From positions 1 to 51,259 of the forward strand of contig REGJ01000005.1 of NCBI GenBank assembly GCA_003702525.1: a DNA stretch of 51,259 bases, in the 5' to 3' direction. A program made the position numbers and the translations under genes. Position 1 is the stretch's first letter. Each line of letters opens with the position of its first letter. Positions 43,266-51,259 of this stretch are shown piece after piece. Below the pieces are notes generated by a model. It worked only from the letters and a program-made list of their open reading frames with translations. It was not told the origin of the DNA and ran no database searches. The stretch is from Candidatus Nitrosopumilus sp. (GTDB lineage: Archaea > Thermoproteota > Nitrososphaeria > Nitrososphaerales > Nitrosopumilaceae).

Positions 43266-44042
43266 ATGGAGCTGCTAGTTGCATATGCTGATGATCCTGC
43301 TGGTCACAATATGGCAAAATTTCTTTGTAAGGCTATGACTCAAGATGGAGATATTTTTCGTGGAGAGTATTATGATTTAGTGATTATTCCAACACCTTCA
43401 ATTTCTGCAGATTGGCTAGAAGAAAAATATGATTATGATGGGTTTGTCTTTTTATCCAAACACGCTGCAGAATCTGGAGTTTTAGCTCTTACTTGTCATA
43501 GTACTGGAAATTTCTCAGAGGCAAAATTTGGTGGAAAAGACAAACAAGTAGCAATTCCTCATCCCGACTTGCAAAAAAAATATCTTCAAACACTTAAAGA
43601 TCATCAATCTGATTTCATAGAATTTGATATTACAATAGAGGCAACCCATCATGGACCAACTGATCTCAAAAAACCTGCAATATTCATTGAGATAGGAACC
43701 ACTGAAAAACAATGGACTGACGAAAATCTATGTCATAGAGTCGCAAAACTAGTTCATGAAGTGCTGTCAAATAATATTCCAAAAAACCCCGTAGCCCTGT
43801 GTTTTGGTGGTACACATTATCCTACAAAGTTTACCCGACAACTACTTGAAGGCAAATATGCTCTTGGAACAGTTATCCCAAAACATGCACTTGATAATCT
43901 TGATGATGAGTTGTTCTCTCACATTATCAAGCAAAATAACATGGCAACATTTGCACTACTAGATTGGAATGGATTGGGACATAACAAACAAAAAGTTCTC
44001 GACCTTCTAGAGTCTACAGAACTTGAGGTAGTCAAACTTTGA
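43266..44042 (+). CDS. dtdA: D-aminoacyl-tRNA deacylase, archaeal DtdA type
   Basis: The 258-residue enzyme removes D-amino acids mischarged on tRNA. Family stretches are YADDPAGHNMAKFLCKAM, GFVFLSKHAAESGVLALTCH, EATHHGPTDLKKPAIFIEIG and ALCFGGTHYPTKFT. The frame is open back to 43143, but that part is antisense to secE; the ATG at 43266 has an ATTAAT box about 31 bases upstream. It overlaps the next gene by four bases. Confidence 0.9.
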   Translation: MELLVAYADDPAGHNMAKFLCKAMTQDGDIFRGEYYDLVIIPTPSISADWLEEKYDYDGFVFLSKHAAESGVLALTCHSTGNFSEAKFGGKDKQVAIPHPDLQKKYLQTLKDHQSDFIEFDITIEATHHGPTDLKKPAIFIEIGTTEKQWTDENLCHRVAKLVHEVLSNNIPKNPVALCFGGTHYPTKFTRQLLEGKYALGTVIPKHALDNLDDELFSHIIKQNNMATFALLDWNGLGHNKQKVLDLLESTELEVVKL

Positions 44043-44338
44043 ATATTGAAAAAAAGATTTACAAAAAATTACTAGAAGTTCCTAAAGGTCAAATCACAAC
44101 TTATGGTGAACTTGCAAAGGCAATTGGTCTAAAGAATGGACAACGGGTAGTTGGAAGAATAATGAACAAAAATCCATACCCTGTAATCATCCCTTGTCAT
44201 AGAGTTGTAATGTCTAATCGTAAGGTTGGTGGATATGCATATGGTGAGCATATCAAAACAAAGATGCTAAATGATGAAGGTATCCACATTGAAAATGGTA
44301 AAATTCTAGATTGGGAAAAAACTGTTTACCGATTCTAG
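44039..44338 (+). CDS. MGMT-type DNA-binding domain protein (Ogt-like)
   Basis: The 99-residue product is the C-terminal domain of O6-alkylguanine-DNA alkyltransferases, with VPKGQITTYGELAKAIG, the Arg-finger region GQRVVGRIMNKNPYP and the active-site PCHRV. The cysteine is present, so it is not an alkyltransferase-like protein with a lost cysteine. The short N-terminal domain of full enzymes is absent. TTG start overlaps the dtdA stop. The TAG stop shares CTAG with that of convergent rpl19e. Confidence 0.82.
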   Translation: MNIEKKIYKKLLEVPKGQITTYGELAKAIGLKNGQRVVGRIMNKNPYPVIIPCHRVVMSNRKVGGYAYGEHIKTKMLNDEGIHIENGKILDWEKTVYRF

Positions 44339-44796
44339 TTCTTTCTTTTTGCGACAATCTCTTCCATTAATTGTCTCAAGTGTGCCTTATTTCTGACTGT
44401 GTTTCCACCTACTTTTTTGTAGAGTGCCCAAAATTCAGGATTGGTCAATTCCTTTCTGTCTTTTGCGATTTTTAGGAGTCTTCTCAATGAACGTACTTTT
44501 GCAACATAGATTTCTTTCTTACCAACACGTGCACCTTTACGTCCTTGTTTTGAACCCTGTTTGGTGCCTCTCTTGTTTCTCTGATCTTTCTTTGTTTGTG
44601 CTCTCCCTCTGGAAGTTCCGGTAAATGAATCAATTCTGATTGTGTTAGCTGTGATTAGACTGCGGATGTTTTCTCTTGTAATGGCATCAGCTACGTCAGT
44701 AAGATGGTCTGCATCAAATTTTATTCTGTGAACACCAACACCAGTAACTCTGGCTGCTAGTCTTTTCTTAGCTTTAAGATTTACTACCACTTGCAC
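44335..44796 (-). CDS. rpl19e: Ribosomal protein eL19
   Basis: The 153-residue basic protein shows LKAKKRLAARVTGVGVHRIK, IRIDSFTGTSRGRAQTKKDQ and YKKVGGNTVRNKAHLRQLME. The start is GTG (44796, or 44790), inside the end of rpl32e. In archaea L32e-L19e normally sit in the spc ribosomal operon; here the pair stands alone. Confidence 0.95.
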   Translation of the reverse strand: MQVVVNLKAKKRLAARVTGVGVHRIKFDADHLTDVADAITRENIRSLITANTIRIDSFTGTSRGRAQTKKDQRNKRGTKQGSKQGRKGARVGKKEIYVAKVRSLRRLLKIAKDRKELTNPEFWALYKKVGGNTVRNKAHLRQLMEEIVAKRKN

Positions 44797-45178
44797 TCAC
44801 TCTCGCATTAAAAATTTTGAATTTCTGTTCGACTGCTTTTGTAACAATCTCTTTTCTCTTTCTTGTACCTACACTGTGACCTAATCTGACGCCATCTTTC
44901 TTTGGGTCAAGTTTTGCCAAGTCATCTAAATTGTAAACTAAGTTATCTGTAAATCCTGAAGGGTGTAATCCTCTTGCATCTTTTGGTCCACCAAATCCAA
45001 CTTTAACTAGACCTGGACGACCTCTACTCCATTGTTTTCTCTGATGATGATCAATACCTTTTGGTTTTCTCCAACCAGTTTGAAGTCTAACATAACGCCA
45101 GCTCTCTGGTCTTTCAAAATCAGGATTGTGTTCTTTGATCTCCTGTCTCTTTGCAATCTTGTCTTTATTGATCGGCAT
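44774..45178 (-). CDS. rpl32e: Ribosomal protein eL32
   Basis: The 134-residue protein has WRYVRLQTGWRKPKGIDHHQ, GRPGLVKVGFGGPKDARGLH and PSGFTDNLVYNLDDL. It overlaps rpl19e by 23 bases and is divergent from the short ORF before pckA. Confidence 0.95.
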   Translation of the reverse strand: MPINKDKIAKRQEIKEHNPDFERPESWRYVRLQTGWRKPKGIDHHQRKQWSRGRPGLVKVGFGGPKDARGLHPSGFTDNLVYNLDDLAKLDPKKDGVRLGHSVGTRKRKEIVTKAVEQKFKIFNARVSASGSKS

Positions 45179-45236
45179 CAGATTGACTCTTGAATTTTGG
45201 AATAAATACGTTCCTAGACGCTGAAAATAATTTCAG

Positions 45237-45332
45237 ATGGCAAGAGATAATAAGGAAATGGAAGGCGGATCGAAATATCTCATGAACAAGCCTGGGATTA
45301 ATGACATTATTTTTGGAGGCGTAACACTCTGA
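45237..45332 (+). CDS. 31-residue upstream ORF coupled to pckA
   Basis: The frame encodes MARDNKEMEGGSKYLMNKPG and ends in FGGVTL. A GGAGG sequence inside its end (45315-45319) and its TGA stop (45330-45332) overlap the apparent pckA start. It may be a leader peptide or an independent microprotein. An alternative is that it is joined to pckA by a frameshift. Confidence 0.45.
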   Translation: MARDNKEMEGGSKYLMNKPGINDIIFGGVTL

Positions 45333-46936
45333 CACAAGTAGTAGGTACTGCCACAACTGACAAGTTTTCAGCTCAACTCAAGGACTTTGGCATAAATCCA
45401 TCCAAAGTACACCGAAATCTCACCACAGATGAGATGGTAAATCTTGCAGTTGAGCGAAAAGAGGGTGTAGTAAACTCTACAGGCTCTCTTTCAGTAAATA
45501 CTGGCAAATATACCGGACGTTCGCCTGATGATCGATTTATCGTATATGATGATAAAACACATGAAACAATTGATTGGGGTAAAATCAACCACCAGTTCCC
45601 AAGTGGTAAATTTGAAAAATTATTAGAAAAAATGAAAAACTTTGTTGATAACAAGGAACTCTTTGTCTTTGACGGATTTGTCGGAGCTGATCCTGGAACT
45701 CGTTTACCAATTAGAGTAATCAATGATCATGTTTGGCAAAACATGTTCTCAAGTAATTTGTTCATTCGTCCAACAAGTGAAGAGTTAGAAAATCACGAAC
45801 CAGAATTTACCATTCTTTGTATTAATGACTTTAAGGCAGACCCAGAGATTGATGGAACTAGAACTGACATATTCATTCTCATTGACTTGACAAGAAAGAT
45901 TGTTCTAATTGGTGGAACAGAATATGCAGGTGAAATGAAAAAGTCAATGTTTGGTGTAATGAACTTCCTCTTGCCTGACAAAGGAATCTTCCCTATGCAC
46001 TGTTCTGCAAACATTGGTGAAAAAGGTGATACTGCTTTATTCTTTGGTTTATCTGGTACTGGAAAGACCACGCTTTCAGCAGACCCTAATAGAAAATTAA
46101 TTGGTGATGATGAACATGGTTGGTCTGACAATGGAACTTTCAACTTTGAAGGGGGATGTTATGCAAAATGTATCAATCTTAGTCAAGAAGCAGAACCAGA
46201 AATTTGGAATGCAATCAAACCTGGTGCCCTTTTAGAAAATGTAGTTCTAAATGACAACATTCCTGATTATGATGATAACACTTTAACTGAAAACACTCGT
46301 GTTGGCTATCCTTTGGATTTCATTCCAGGTGCTGTAATTCCAAGTGTTGGCGGAAATCCTAAAGTGATTATATTTTTGACAGCAGATGCATTGGGAGTTT
46401 TACCTCCTGTTTCCAGATTAACAAAAGAAGCTGCAATGTACCACTTTATGTCCGGATACACCAGCAAGCTTGCAGGAACTGAAAGAGGAATCAAAGAGCC
46501 AAAATCCGTATTCTCTCAATGCTTTGGAGCACCATTCATGCCTAGACCTGCCTCTGTTTACGCTAAATTGCTTGGAGAGAAAATCAACGAGCACAACACT
46601 GTAGTCTATCTCATCAATACTGGCTGGTCTGGTGGCCCATATGGAGTTGGAGATAGAGTCAAGATAAAGTACAGTCGTGCAATGGTTACTGCTGCACTTT
46701 CTGGTGGTCTCAATATTGTAAAGTATACTCACAACGATTTGTTTAATCTAGATGTTCCAACAGAAGTTGAAGGAGTACCATCAGAAATTTTAGATCCTAG
46801 AAACACATGGATTGACAAAGATGCTTATGATTTGTCTGCAAAGAAACTAGCTCAAATGTTTGTTGAGAACTTTAAGAAGTTTGATGGAGTTGCACAAGAA
46901 GTTATTGCTGCTGGTCCAAAACCACCACAACAATAG
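45329..46936 (+). CDS. pckA: ATP-type phosphoenolpyruvate carboxykinase, probable CTG start
   Basis: The enzyme converts oxaloacetate and ATP to phosphoenolpyruvate, a gluconeogenic step. It has GKYTGRSPDDRFIVYDD, the Walker A FGLSGTGKTTLSADPNRKLI and GDDEHGWSDNGTFNFEGGCY. The first ATG is at 45434, but conserved N-terminal family sequence (LKDFGINPSKVHRNLTTDE) is encoded before it in the same frame. Back to the upstream in-frame stop there is no ATG, GTG or TTG. The only near-cognate codon with good spacing is CTG at 45329, nine bases after GGAGG, overlapping the upstream stop as CTGA. From there the product has about 535 residues. Confidence 0.85.
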   Translation: MTQVVGTATTDKFSAQLKDFGINPSKVHRNLTTDEMVNLAVERKEGVVNSTGSLSVNTGKYTGRSPDDRFIVYDDKTHETIDWGKINHQFPSGKFEKLLEKMKNFVDNKELFVFDGFVGADPGTRLPIRVINDHVWQNMFSSNLFIRPTSEELENHEPEFTILCINDFKADPEIDGTRTDIFILIDLTRKIVLIGGTEYAGEMKKSMFGVMNFLLPDKGIFPMHCSANIGEKGDTALFFGLSGTGKTTLSADPNRKLIGDDEHGWSDNGTFNFEGGCYAKCINLSQEAEPEIWNAIKPGALLENVVLNDNIPDYDDNTLTENTRVGYPLDFIPGAVIPSVGGNPKVIIFLTADALGVLPPVSRLTKEAAMYHFMSGYTSKLAGTERGIKEPKSVFSQCFGAPFMPRPASVYAKLLGEKINEHNTVVYLINTGWSGGPYGVGDRVKIKYSRAMVTAALSGGLNIVKYTHNDLFNLDVPTEVEGVPSEILDPRNTWIDKDAYDLSAKKLAQMFVENFKKFDGVAQEVIAAGPKPPQQ

Positions 46937-46937
46937 A

Positions 46938-48962
46938 CTATCTTCTTGTTAGAACAATACCTATTATTCCAATTATAATTACAGCACTTACAATTATTGA
47001 CATCTGTCTTTCTGGAATGTCAAAGTCTAACCTTTCCCTTTCTTCAAGTGTTTTGATGTCTATGGTATTATATGCACTTGATGTATTTCCATTAACTCTA
47101 ATTTTTGCATCAACCCAATATTCTGTATTTTCATAAACATCAATTGATGCATCTTTGTCTGGTGTTACAGTTGTTGTATCAACTCTACCATCTTCACTGT
47201 TTGTAATTGAAATTTTTGCAAAACTCCATTCTTCTGGATGGTAAATATCAAAGAACAGTTTTTCGTTTTGTTGAATTATTGAAATTGAACCCTGTGTATA
47301 ATACAACACAAATGGAACGACATACTCTGTACCTTCATGACTTATCCTTATCTTTCCTTCATGTTCTCCAAAGTTGTCTTCTAATACATTCATCCTTACA
47401 TTCAAAATATTATCATCAATTAATTCTCCACTAAACCCTATGAATTCTGGCCCATCAAATTTAACATCAAACCCTTCCCATGTACCATCAAGTGATTTTA
47501 ATTGGAATTGTTTCTCAAAGACTTTGTCATCTGATGATGTTAGTGCAACAAAGTTTGGTGGTTCTATGATCAGTTTTGCATCAAATGCCTTTGCAATGTT
47601 TAGTCTTCCTGCGCCTGTTTCTTGTATGGAGAATTCATTACCATAGGCATCAGATACGGGCTCAACTGTGGTTAGCAATAGTGACTTTATCTCATGATGG
47701 TGCAATTCTGGGTTTTTTTGCAGTAATAGGGCTGCTGCACCACTTACGTGAGGAGCAGCATAACTGGTTCCACTGGTAAAGTTGTATCCTGCATTGCTTT
47801 GTGTGGTGTTGATGTATGCGCCAGGTGCTACAATTTCTGGTTTGATGTAAAATGGGGATACTGGTCCTCTTGAACTAAAATGTGCAAGATAATCTGGATT
47901 AAAAAATAGATTCAATGTGGCTTGACCTCCATTAATTGACTCAACAATCTCTAATCCCTCTTCTCTGTCAATTGACACTACTGGAATTCTAGGTGAATAA
48001 TCTGGTTCAATAAACTCGTGAATTAATTCTCCAAAGAAAATCCCTGGGATGTTGTTGTAAACAATCATTGCTTTTGCTCCTGCATTTGCAGCATTAGTTT
48101 CCTTTATTGAAAAATACAACAATTCTCCTTCAACATCACTACCTCTCTCAACAATTAGTATGGAATCTTTTACATCAAGATCCTTTAACTCATCTGCTTT
48201 TCCGTATCCTCCAAACACTAGTTTTCCAGAAACTGAATCTTCTGTCTTTTTGTTTCCTGCCATTGGAATTACAGTGTATGGCTTGTCATCAACTTCAAGT
48301 GTTGCAATCAAACTAGATGTGAGGTTGTTGTAAGTTGCACCAACTGTAACTGAACCAAAGTTTTGTCCAGGACTTCCAATCGTTCCTAATCCTGGACCAT
48401 CGTTTCCAGCTGCGGCAACTACAAAGATTTCTTTTTCTAGTGCTTGGTTCACTGCTCTCTCAATCTTTGTGTTTGTCTTGTTTACTCCTAAACTGATATT
48501 GATAATGTCTGCATCATCTTCAATTGCTTTTTCAATTGCGCTGATGATCAAATCTGATGACACGCCTTCTCCGTCTTCAGATACTTTGTAGGCAAGGATT
48601 TTTGCCTTGGGTGCTATACCTGCTGCTTGTCCATCTGCGGCTATTACTCCTGCAACTTGTGTACCGTGTCCGTTGTTATCCATTGGAGGTTGACCTTCTT
48701 GTATGAAGTTGTATCCTCCAACAACTTTTCCATCAGGACCCCATCCAAACAGGTCTGGATGATTAAAGTCCACACCAGTATCGATAATTGCAATCTTGAT
48801 TCCTGTTCCGTCTATCCCATCCATCCTTGGAATGTCTGTACCTACAAATGGAACACTTCTTTCCAAGTATATGTTAATTTGATTTTCAGAATCCATAGCT
48901 TGAGTAAAAACAAATCCCATCAAAATTACAACAATTAAAGAAAAAATCGCTAGAAATTTCAC
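46938..48962 (-). CDS. Membrane-anchored subtilisin-like serine protease with PA insert
   Basis: The 674-residue protein has an N-terminal signal or anchor (1-22), S8 catalytic motifs with Asp61 (IAIIDTGVDFNHPD), His99 (NNGHGTQVAGV) and Ser400 (SGTSYAAPHVSG), and the oxyanion Asn187 (AAAGNDGP). A protease-associated domain is inserted between them (about 215-350). Beta domains follow, and the end is a helix (MSIIVSAVIIIGIIGIVL) plus Arg-Arg. The catalytic part would be outside the cell. Its stop is one base from the convergent pckA stop. Confidence 0.9.
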   Translation of the reverse strand: MKFLAIFSLIVVILMGFVFTQAMDSENQINIYLERSVPFVGTDIPRMDGIDGTGIKIAIIDTGVDFNHPDLFGWGPDGKVVGGYNFIQEGQPPMDNNGHGTQVAGVIAADGQAAGIAPKAKILAYKVSEDGEGVSSDLIISAIEKAIEDDADIINISLGVNKTNTKIERAVNQALEKEIFVVAAAGNDGPGLGTIGSPGQNFGSVTVGATYNNLTSSLIATLEVDDKPYTVIPMAGNKKTEDSVSGKLVFGGYGKADELKDLDVKDSILIVERGSDVEGELLYFSIKETNAANAGAKAMIVYNNIPGIFFGELIHEFIEPDYSPRIPVVSIDREEGLEIVESINGGQATLNLFFNPDYLAHFSSRGPVSPFYIKPEIVAPGAYINTTQSNAGYNFTSGTSYAAPHVSGAAALLLQKNPELHHHEIKSLLLTTVEPVSDAYGNEFSIQETGAGRLNIAKAFDAKLIIEPPNFVALTSSDDKVFEKQFQLKSLDGTWEGFDVKFDGPEFIGFSGELIDDNILNVRMNVLEDNFGEHEGKIRISHEGTEYVVPFVLYYTQGSISIIQQNEKLFFDIYHPEEWSFAKISITNSEDGRVDTTTVTPDKDASIDVYENTEYWVDAKIRVNGNTSSAYNTIDIKTLEERERLDFDIPERQMSIIVSAVIIIGIIGIVLTRR

Positions 48963-49038
48963 AAATCTTCTAACAATTTTAACAAGTAAAAATGATTACC
49001 TGTAAACCAATAAATGGAATAAATTCTCAAATGCACTC

Positions 49039-49659
49039 ATGGGAAAATACACACTTCCTGAAATGCCATATGCTTATGATGCATTAGAACCTCACATTGA
49101 CGCAAGAACAATGGAGATTCACCATACAAAGCATCACCAAACATACACTGACAAACTAAATGCAGCTCTTGAAACATGTCCAGCTGAAATTCAAGACAAA
49201 GATATTCTTGATATCTTGTCTGATATCAATTCAGTACCAGAAGACAAAAGAGGTGCAATTAATTTCAACGGTGGTGGTTATGACAACCATAGGCTATTTT
49301 GGAATAACATGAAACCAAATGGAGGCGGAGAACCTGGAGGATCTATTGCTGATGCAATCAACGATTCCTTTGGAAGTTTTGCCGACTTCAAGGAGAAATT
49401 TTCATCCACTACAGCAGTAATTCAAGGCAGTGGTTGGGGATGGTTAGTATACAATCCTTCTTCTGGAAAGGTTGAGTACAAATCAATGCCAAACCAAACA
49501 AGTCCTAGAACTGAAGGATTAGTACCATTGTTAGGCTGTGATGTTTGGGAACACGCATACTATCTCAACTACCAAAACAAGAGACCTGCTTACATTGAAG
49601 CATGGTGGAATGTAGTTAACTGGGATGAGGTAGAGAGCAGATTCTCTAAAGCAAAATAA
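49039..49659 (+). CDS. sod: Superoxide dismutase, Fe/Mn family
   Basis: The 206-residue enzyme shows the four metal ligands: H28 ([17 protein letters not shown]), H84 ([13 protein letters not shown]), D168 and H172 ([15 protein letters not shown]). It protects an aerobic ammonia oxidiser from superoxide. An AATAAAT element about 30 bases upstream suggests leaderless transcription. The metal cannot be decided from sequence. Confidence 0.95.
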   Translation: MGKYTLPEMPYAYDALEPHIDARTMEIHHTKHHQTYTDKLNAALETCPAEIQDKDILDILSDINSVPEDKRGAINFNGGGYDNHRLFWNNMKPNGGGEPGGSIADAINDSFGSFADFKEKFSSTTAVIQGSGWGWLVYNPSSGKVEYKSMPNQTSPRTEGLVPLLGCDVWEHAYYLNYQNKRPAYIEAWWNVVNWDEVESRFSKAK

Positions 49660-49741
49660 AGTTCATTCTTTATTTTTTATTCATTTTTTGATTCACTATC
49701 TATGAATGAATTTATAACCATAAGAGAGAGCCATGTTGTAA

Positions 49742-50179
49742 ATGAGTCAAGAACAAGCAGAGCAATTAATGCAGCAAATGCAAATGCTTGAAACATATTT
49801 TGCAGATTTATCTCAAAGAGAAAACACATTCCTTGGTGTATTTAGAGAAGCAACTGCAGCTATTGAATCAATAAAATCTCTTAGTAAAAACCCTGAATCT
49901 GACACTCTTGTTCCAATTGGACTCGGAACATATGTTCCAACAAAAATTTCCTCTGACAGCAAAATAATTCTAAACATTGGCGCAGGAGTGGCAGTGGAAA
50001 AAGACTTTGCTTCTGCAATTAATTATCTTGAAGAGAGAATCAAAGAAATTGAAATTGCAATACAAGACACTGCAGCAAAAAAACAAGATGCTGCCCAAAG
50101 ATTAGAGCAAGGTAAAGCACAAGTCAATCAAATGATGCAAGCCATGCAGCAACCTGGTCAACCTCCACAATCGGGATAA
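49742..50179 (+). CDS. pfdA: Prefoldin alpha subunit
   Basis: The 145-residue protein has two long coiled coils (EQAEQLMQQMQMLETYFADL and LEERIKEIEIAIQDTAAKKQ) around a beta hairpin (LVPIGLGTYVPTKI, IILNIGAGVAVEKD), the alpha-prefoldin plan. It passes unfolded proteins to the thermosome. TTTATAACC lies about 30 bases upstream. ftsY starts three bases after its stop. Confidence 0.92.
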   Translation: MSQEQAEQLMQQMQMLETYFADLSQRENTFLGVFREATAAIESIKSLSKNPESDTLVPIGLGTYVPTKISSDSKIILNIGAGVAVEKDFASAINYLEERIKEIEIAIQDTAAKKQDAAQRLEQGKAQVNQMMQAMQQPGQPPQSG

Positions 50180-50182
50180 ACC

Positions 50183-51259
50183 ATGTTTGATAAACTTCGT
50201 AGCGCGTTTTCTACTGCAGCGAAAAGTTTTGGTGAAAAAGAACTCAATGAAAAAGACATTGAAGACATTCTTTTTGAATTAGAAATTTCTCTTTTAGAAT
50301 CTGATGTTGCAACTGAAGTTATTGATTCAATCAAAGATGATCTAAAAGAGAAACTGATTGGCTCCAAAGTTGACAAAAAAGAAATTGAAAAATTTGTAAA
50401 AGACAGTTTGATTTCTAGTATCTCTGCACACTTTGATGCTGCAGGAGAGATTGATCTTTTTGGAAAAATTAAAGAAAAAAAGGAACAAGGACAACCATTT
50501 CTGATTTTGTTCCTTGGAATTAATGGAACCGGAAAGACAACATCCCTTGCCAAAGTTGCACACATGTTGCAACAAGAAAAATTCTCTGTTGTTGTTGCAG
50601 CTGCTGACACCTTTAGAGCTGGTGCAATTGAACAGTTGCGGGAACACACTAATCGACTTAACCTAAAACTTGTTGCTCAAAACTACAATTCTGATCCTGC
50701 AGCTGTTGCACGTGATGCAGTTCTGTATGCAAAATCTCACAAAACAGATGTAGTTTTGATTGATACTGCTGGAAGAATGCAAACAAGTGAAAACTTGATG
50801 CAACAAATTGAAAAAATTACCAAAGTTGTAAATCCTGATATGAAAATTTTTGTTGGTGACTCTTTGGCAGGAAATGATACTGTCAATCAAGCCCGTGAAT
50901 TCCATGCCCACACAAACTTCCATGGCTCAATTCTTACCAAGAGCGATGCTGATGCAAGAGGAGGCGCTGCTCTATCTATTGTTAAAGTAACATCAACTCC
51001 TGTGATGTATGTTGGAGTTGGACAAGAATATCCTGATCTAAAACCTTTTGATAAGAAAACTTTCCTTGAGACTGTCTTTGGAAGTCTTGACGATGTTGAC
51101 ATAAAGAAAGAACCAGAACCAACACCAGAACCAACACCAGAACCAACACCAGAACCAACACCAGAACCAACACCAGAACCAACACCAGAACCAACACCAG
51201 AACCAACACCAGAACCAACACCAACCAACAGAAACAGGTATCAACACTCACTGCTGCCT
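50183..51259 (+). CDS. ftsY: SRP receptor FtsY, cut by window end
   Basis: At least 359 residues are seen: an N domain (MFDKLRSAFSTAAKSFGEKE), the GTPase domain with FLGINGTGKTTSLAKVA, AAADTFRAGAIEQL, LIDTAGRMQT and LTKSDADARGGAAL, and the final FGSLDDVD helix region. It docks ribosome-SRP complexes at the membrane. The GTPase domain is then followed by an unusual tail of nine PEPT repeats and PTNRNRYQHSLLP, still open at the window edge. It is in an operon with pfdA. Confidence 0.92.
   Translation, partial: MFDKLRSAFSTAAKSFGEKELNEKDIEDILFELEISLLESDVATEVIDSIKDDLKEKLIGSKVDKKEIEKFVKDSLISSISAHFDAAGEIDLFGKIKEKKEQGQPFLILFLGINGTGKTTSLAKVAHMLQQEKFSVVVAAADTFRAGAIEQLREHTNRLNLKLVAQNYNSDPAAVARDAVLYAKSHKTDVVLIDTAGRMQTSENLMQQIEKITKVVNPDMKIFVGDSLAGNDTVNQAREFHAHTNFHGSILTKSDADARGGAALSIVKVTSTPVMYVGVGQEYPDLKPFDKKTFLETVFGSLDDVDIKKEPEPTPEPTPEPTPEPTPEPTPEPTPEPTPEPTPEPTPTNRNRYQHSLLP
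51113..51220 (+). repeat. 12-bp tandem repeat in ftsY, nine units
   Basis: Nine identical units of CCAGAACCAACA encode Pro-Glu-Pro-Thr repeats. Perfect identity indicates recent copy-number change; a change by whole units keeps the frame. Confidence 0.95.

Noticed and set aside
45434-46936. pckA starting at the first ATG
   Set aside because: It would remove conserved N-terminal enzyme sequence encoded directly upstream in the same frame.
10591-51220. Tandem repeats as possible CRISPR arrays
   Set aside because: Both arrays (21 bp and 12 bp units) are directly adjacent units without spacers and lie in frame in coding genes.
50158-51251. Several minus-strand ORFs over ftsY, including Val/Gly and Val/Leu repeats
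   Set aside because: They are antisense shadows of the FtsY gene and its PEPT repeat.

Overview
The window looks like chromosomal DNA from a marine ammonia-oxidising thaumarchaeon (Nitrosopumilus or a close relative). The sequence is AT-rich. It carries archaeal/eukaryote-type RNA polymerase and ribosomal genes and a single unsplit rpoA (A' and A'' in one polypeptide, the thaumarchaeal state). It also has a PEFG sorting signal on an exported protein, an intron-containing tRNA, archaeal P0/P1 stalk proteins, DtdA, prefoldin and FtsY. This assignment comes from reading the sequence; no database search was run.

Layout. 1-802: 3'-truncated PEFG-type surface protein (minus). 983-8620: rpoH-rpoB-rpoA-Lsm operon. 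8658-11505: two exported proteins, one with a glycosylation-like minisatellite and TPRs, placed between rpoA and rpl30e. 11580-13465: rpl30e-nusA-rps12-rps7, followed by tRNA-Gln(CTG) with an 18-nt intron. 13.6-17.8 kb: cysteine-cluster protein, geranylgeranyl-reductase-like flavoprotein, a structured 300-bp intergenic region, nitroreductase, and a secreted Kazal/nuclease-like protein. 17.8-25.8 kb: an island of about twenty tiny genes (zinc ribbons, one-helix membrane proteins, acidic coiled coils) around a DEAH helicase; many are too short for standard ORF calling. 26-32.4 kb: family-5 uracil-DNA glycosylase, leuS, alaS. 32.5-37.4 kb: matrixin-like protease, MDR dehydrogenase, sugar dehydrogenase, P1 stalk protein, UPF0126/TRIC-type channel. 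37.4-43.2 kb: PEFG-protein remnant, a multi-pass protein with a duplicated D/H motif, rpl10-rpl1, Lrp regulator, a second island of small genes, and rpl11-nusG-secE. 43.3-51.3 kb: dtdA, an MGMT-like gene, rpl19e-rpl32e, pckA (apparently starting at CTG), membrane subtilisin, superoxide dismutase, prefoldin alpha, ftsY (truncated by the window, with a repetitive tail).

Two themes run through the window. First, most single genes appear to have leaderless promoters: a CTTAA(G/T)T-like box starts 28-32 bases before the start codon. This spacing supports several hidden small genes and corrects several starts (Lrp, 23532, 24308, 34146). Second, packing is very tight: convergent pairs repeatedly share or abut stop codons, and a divergent pair appears to share one symmetrical TATA element.

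Housekeeping genes dominate (transcription, translation, protein targeting, gluconeogenesis, oxidative defence). The parts most likely to hold undescribed biology are the small-protein islands, the pckA start, and the duplicated-motif membrane protein.
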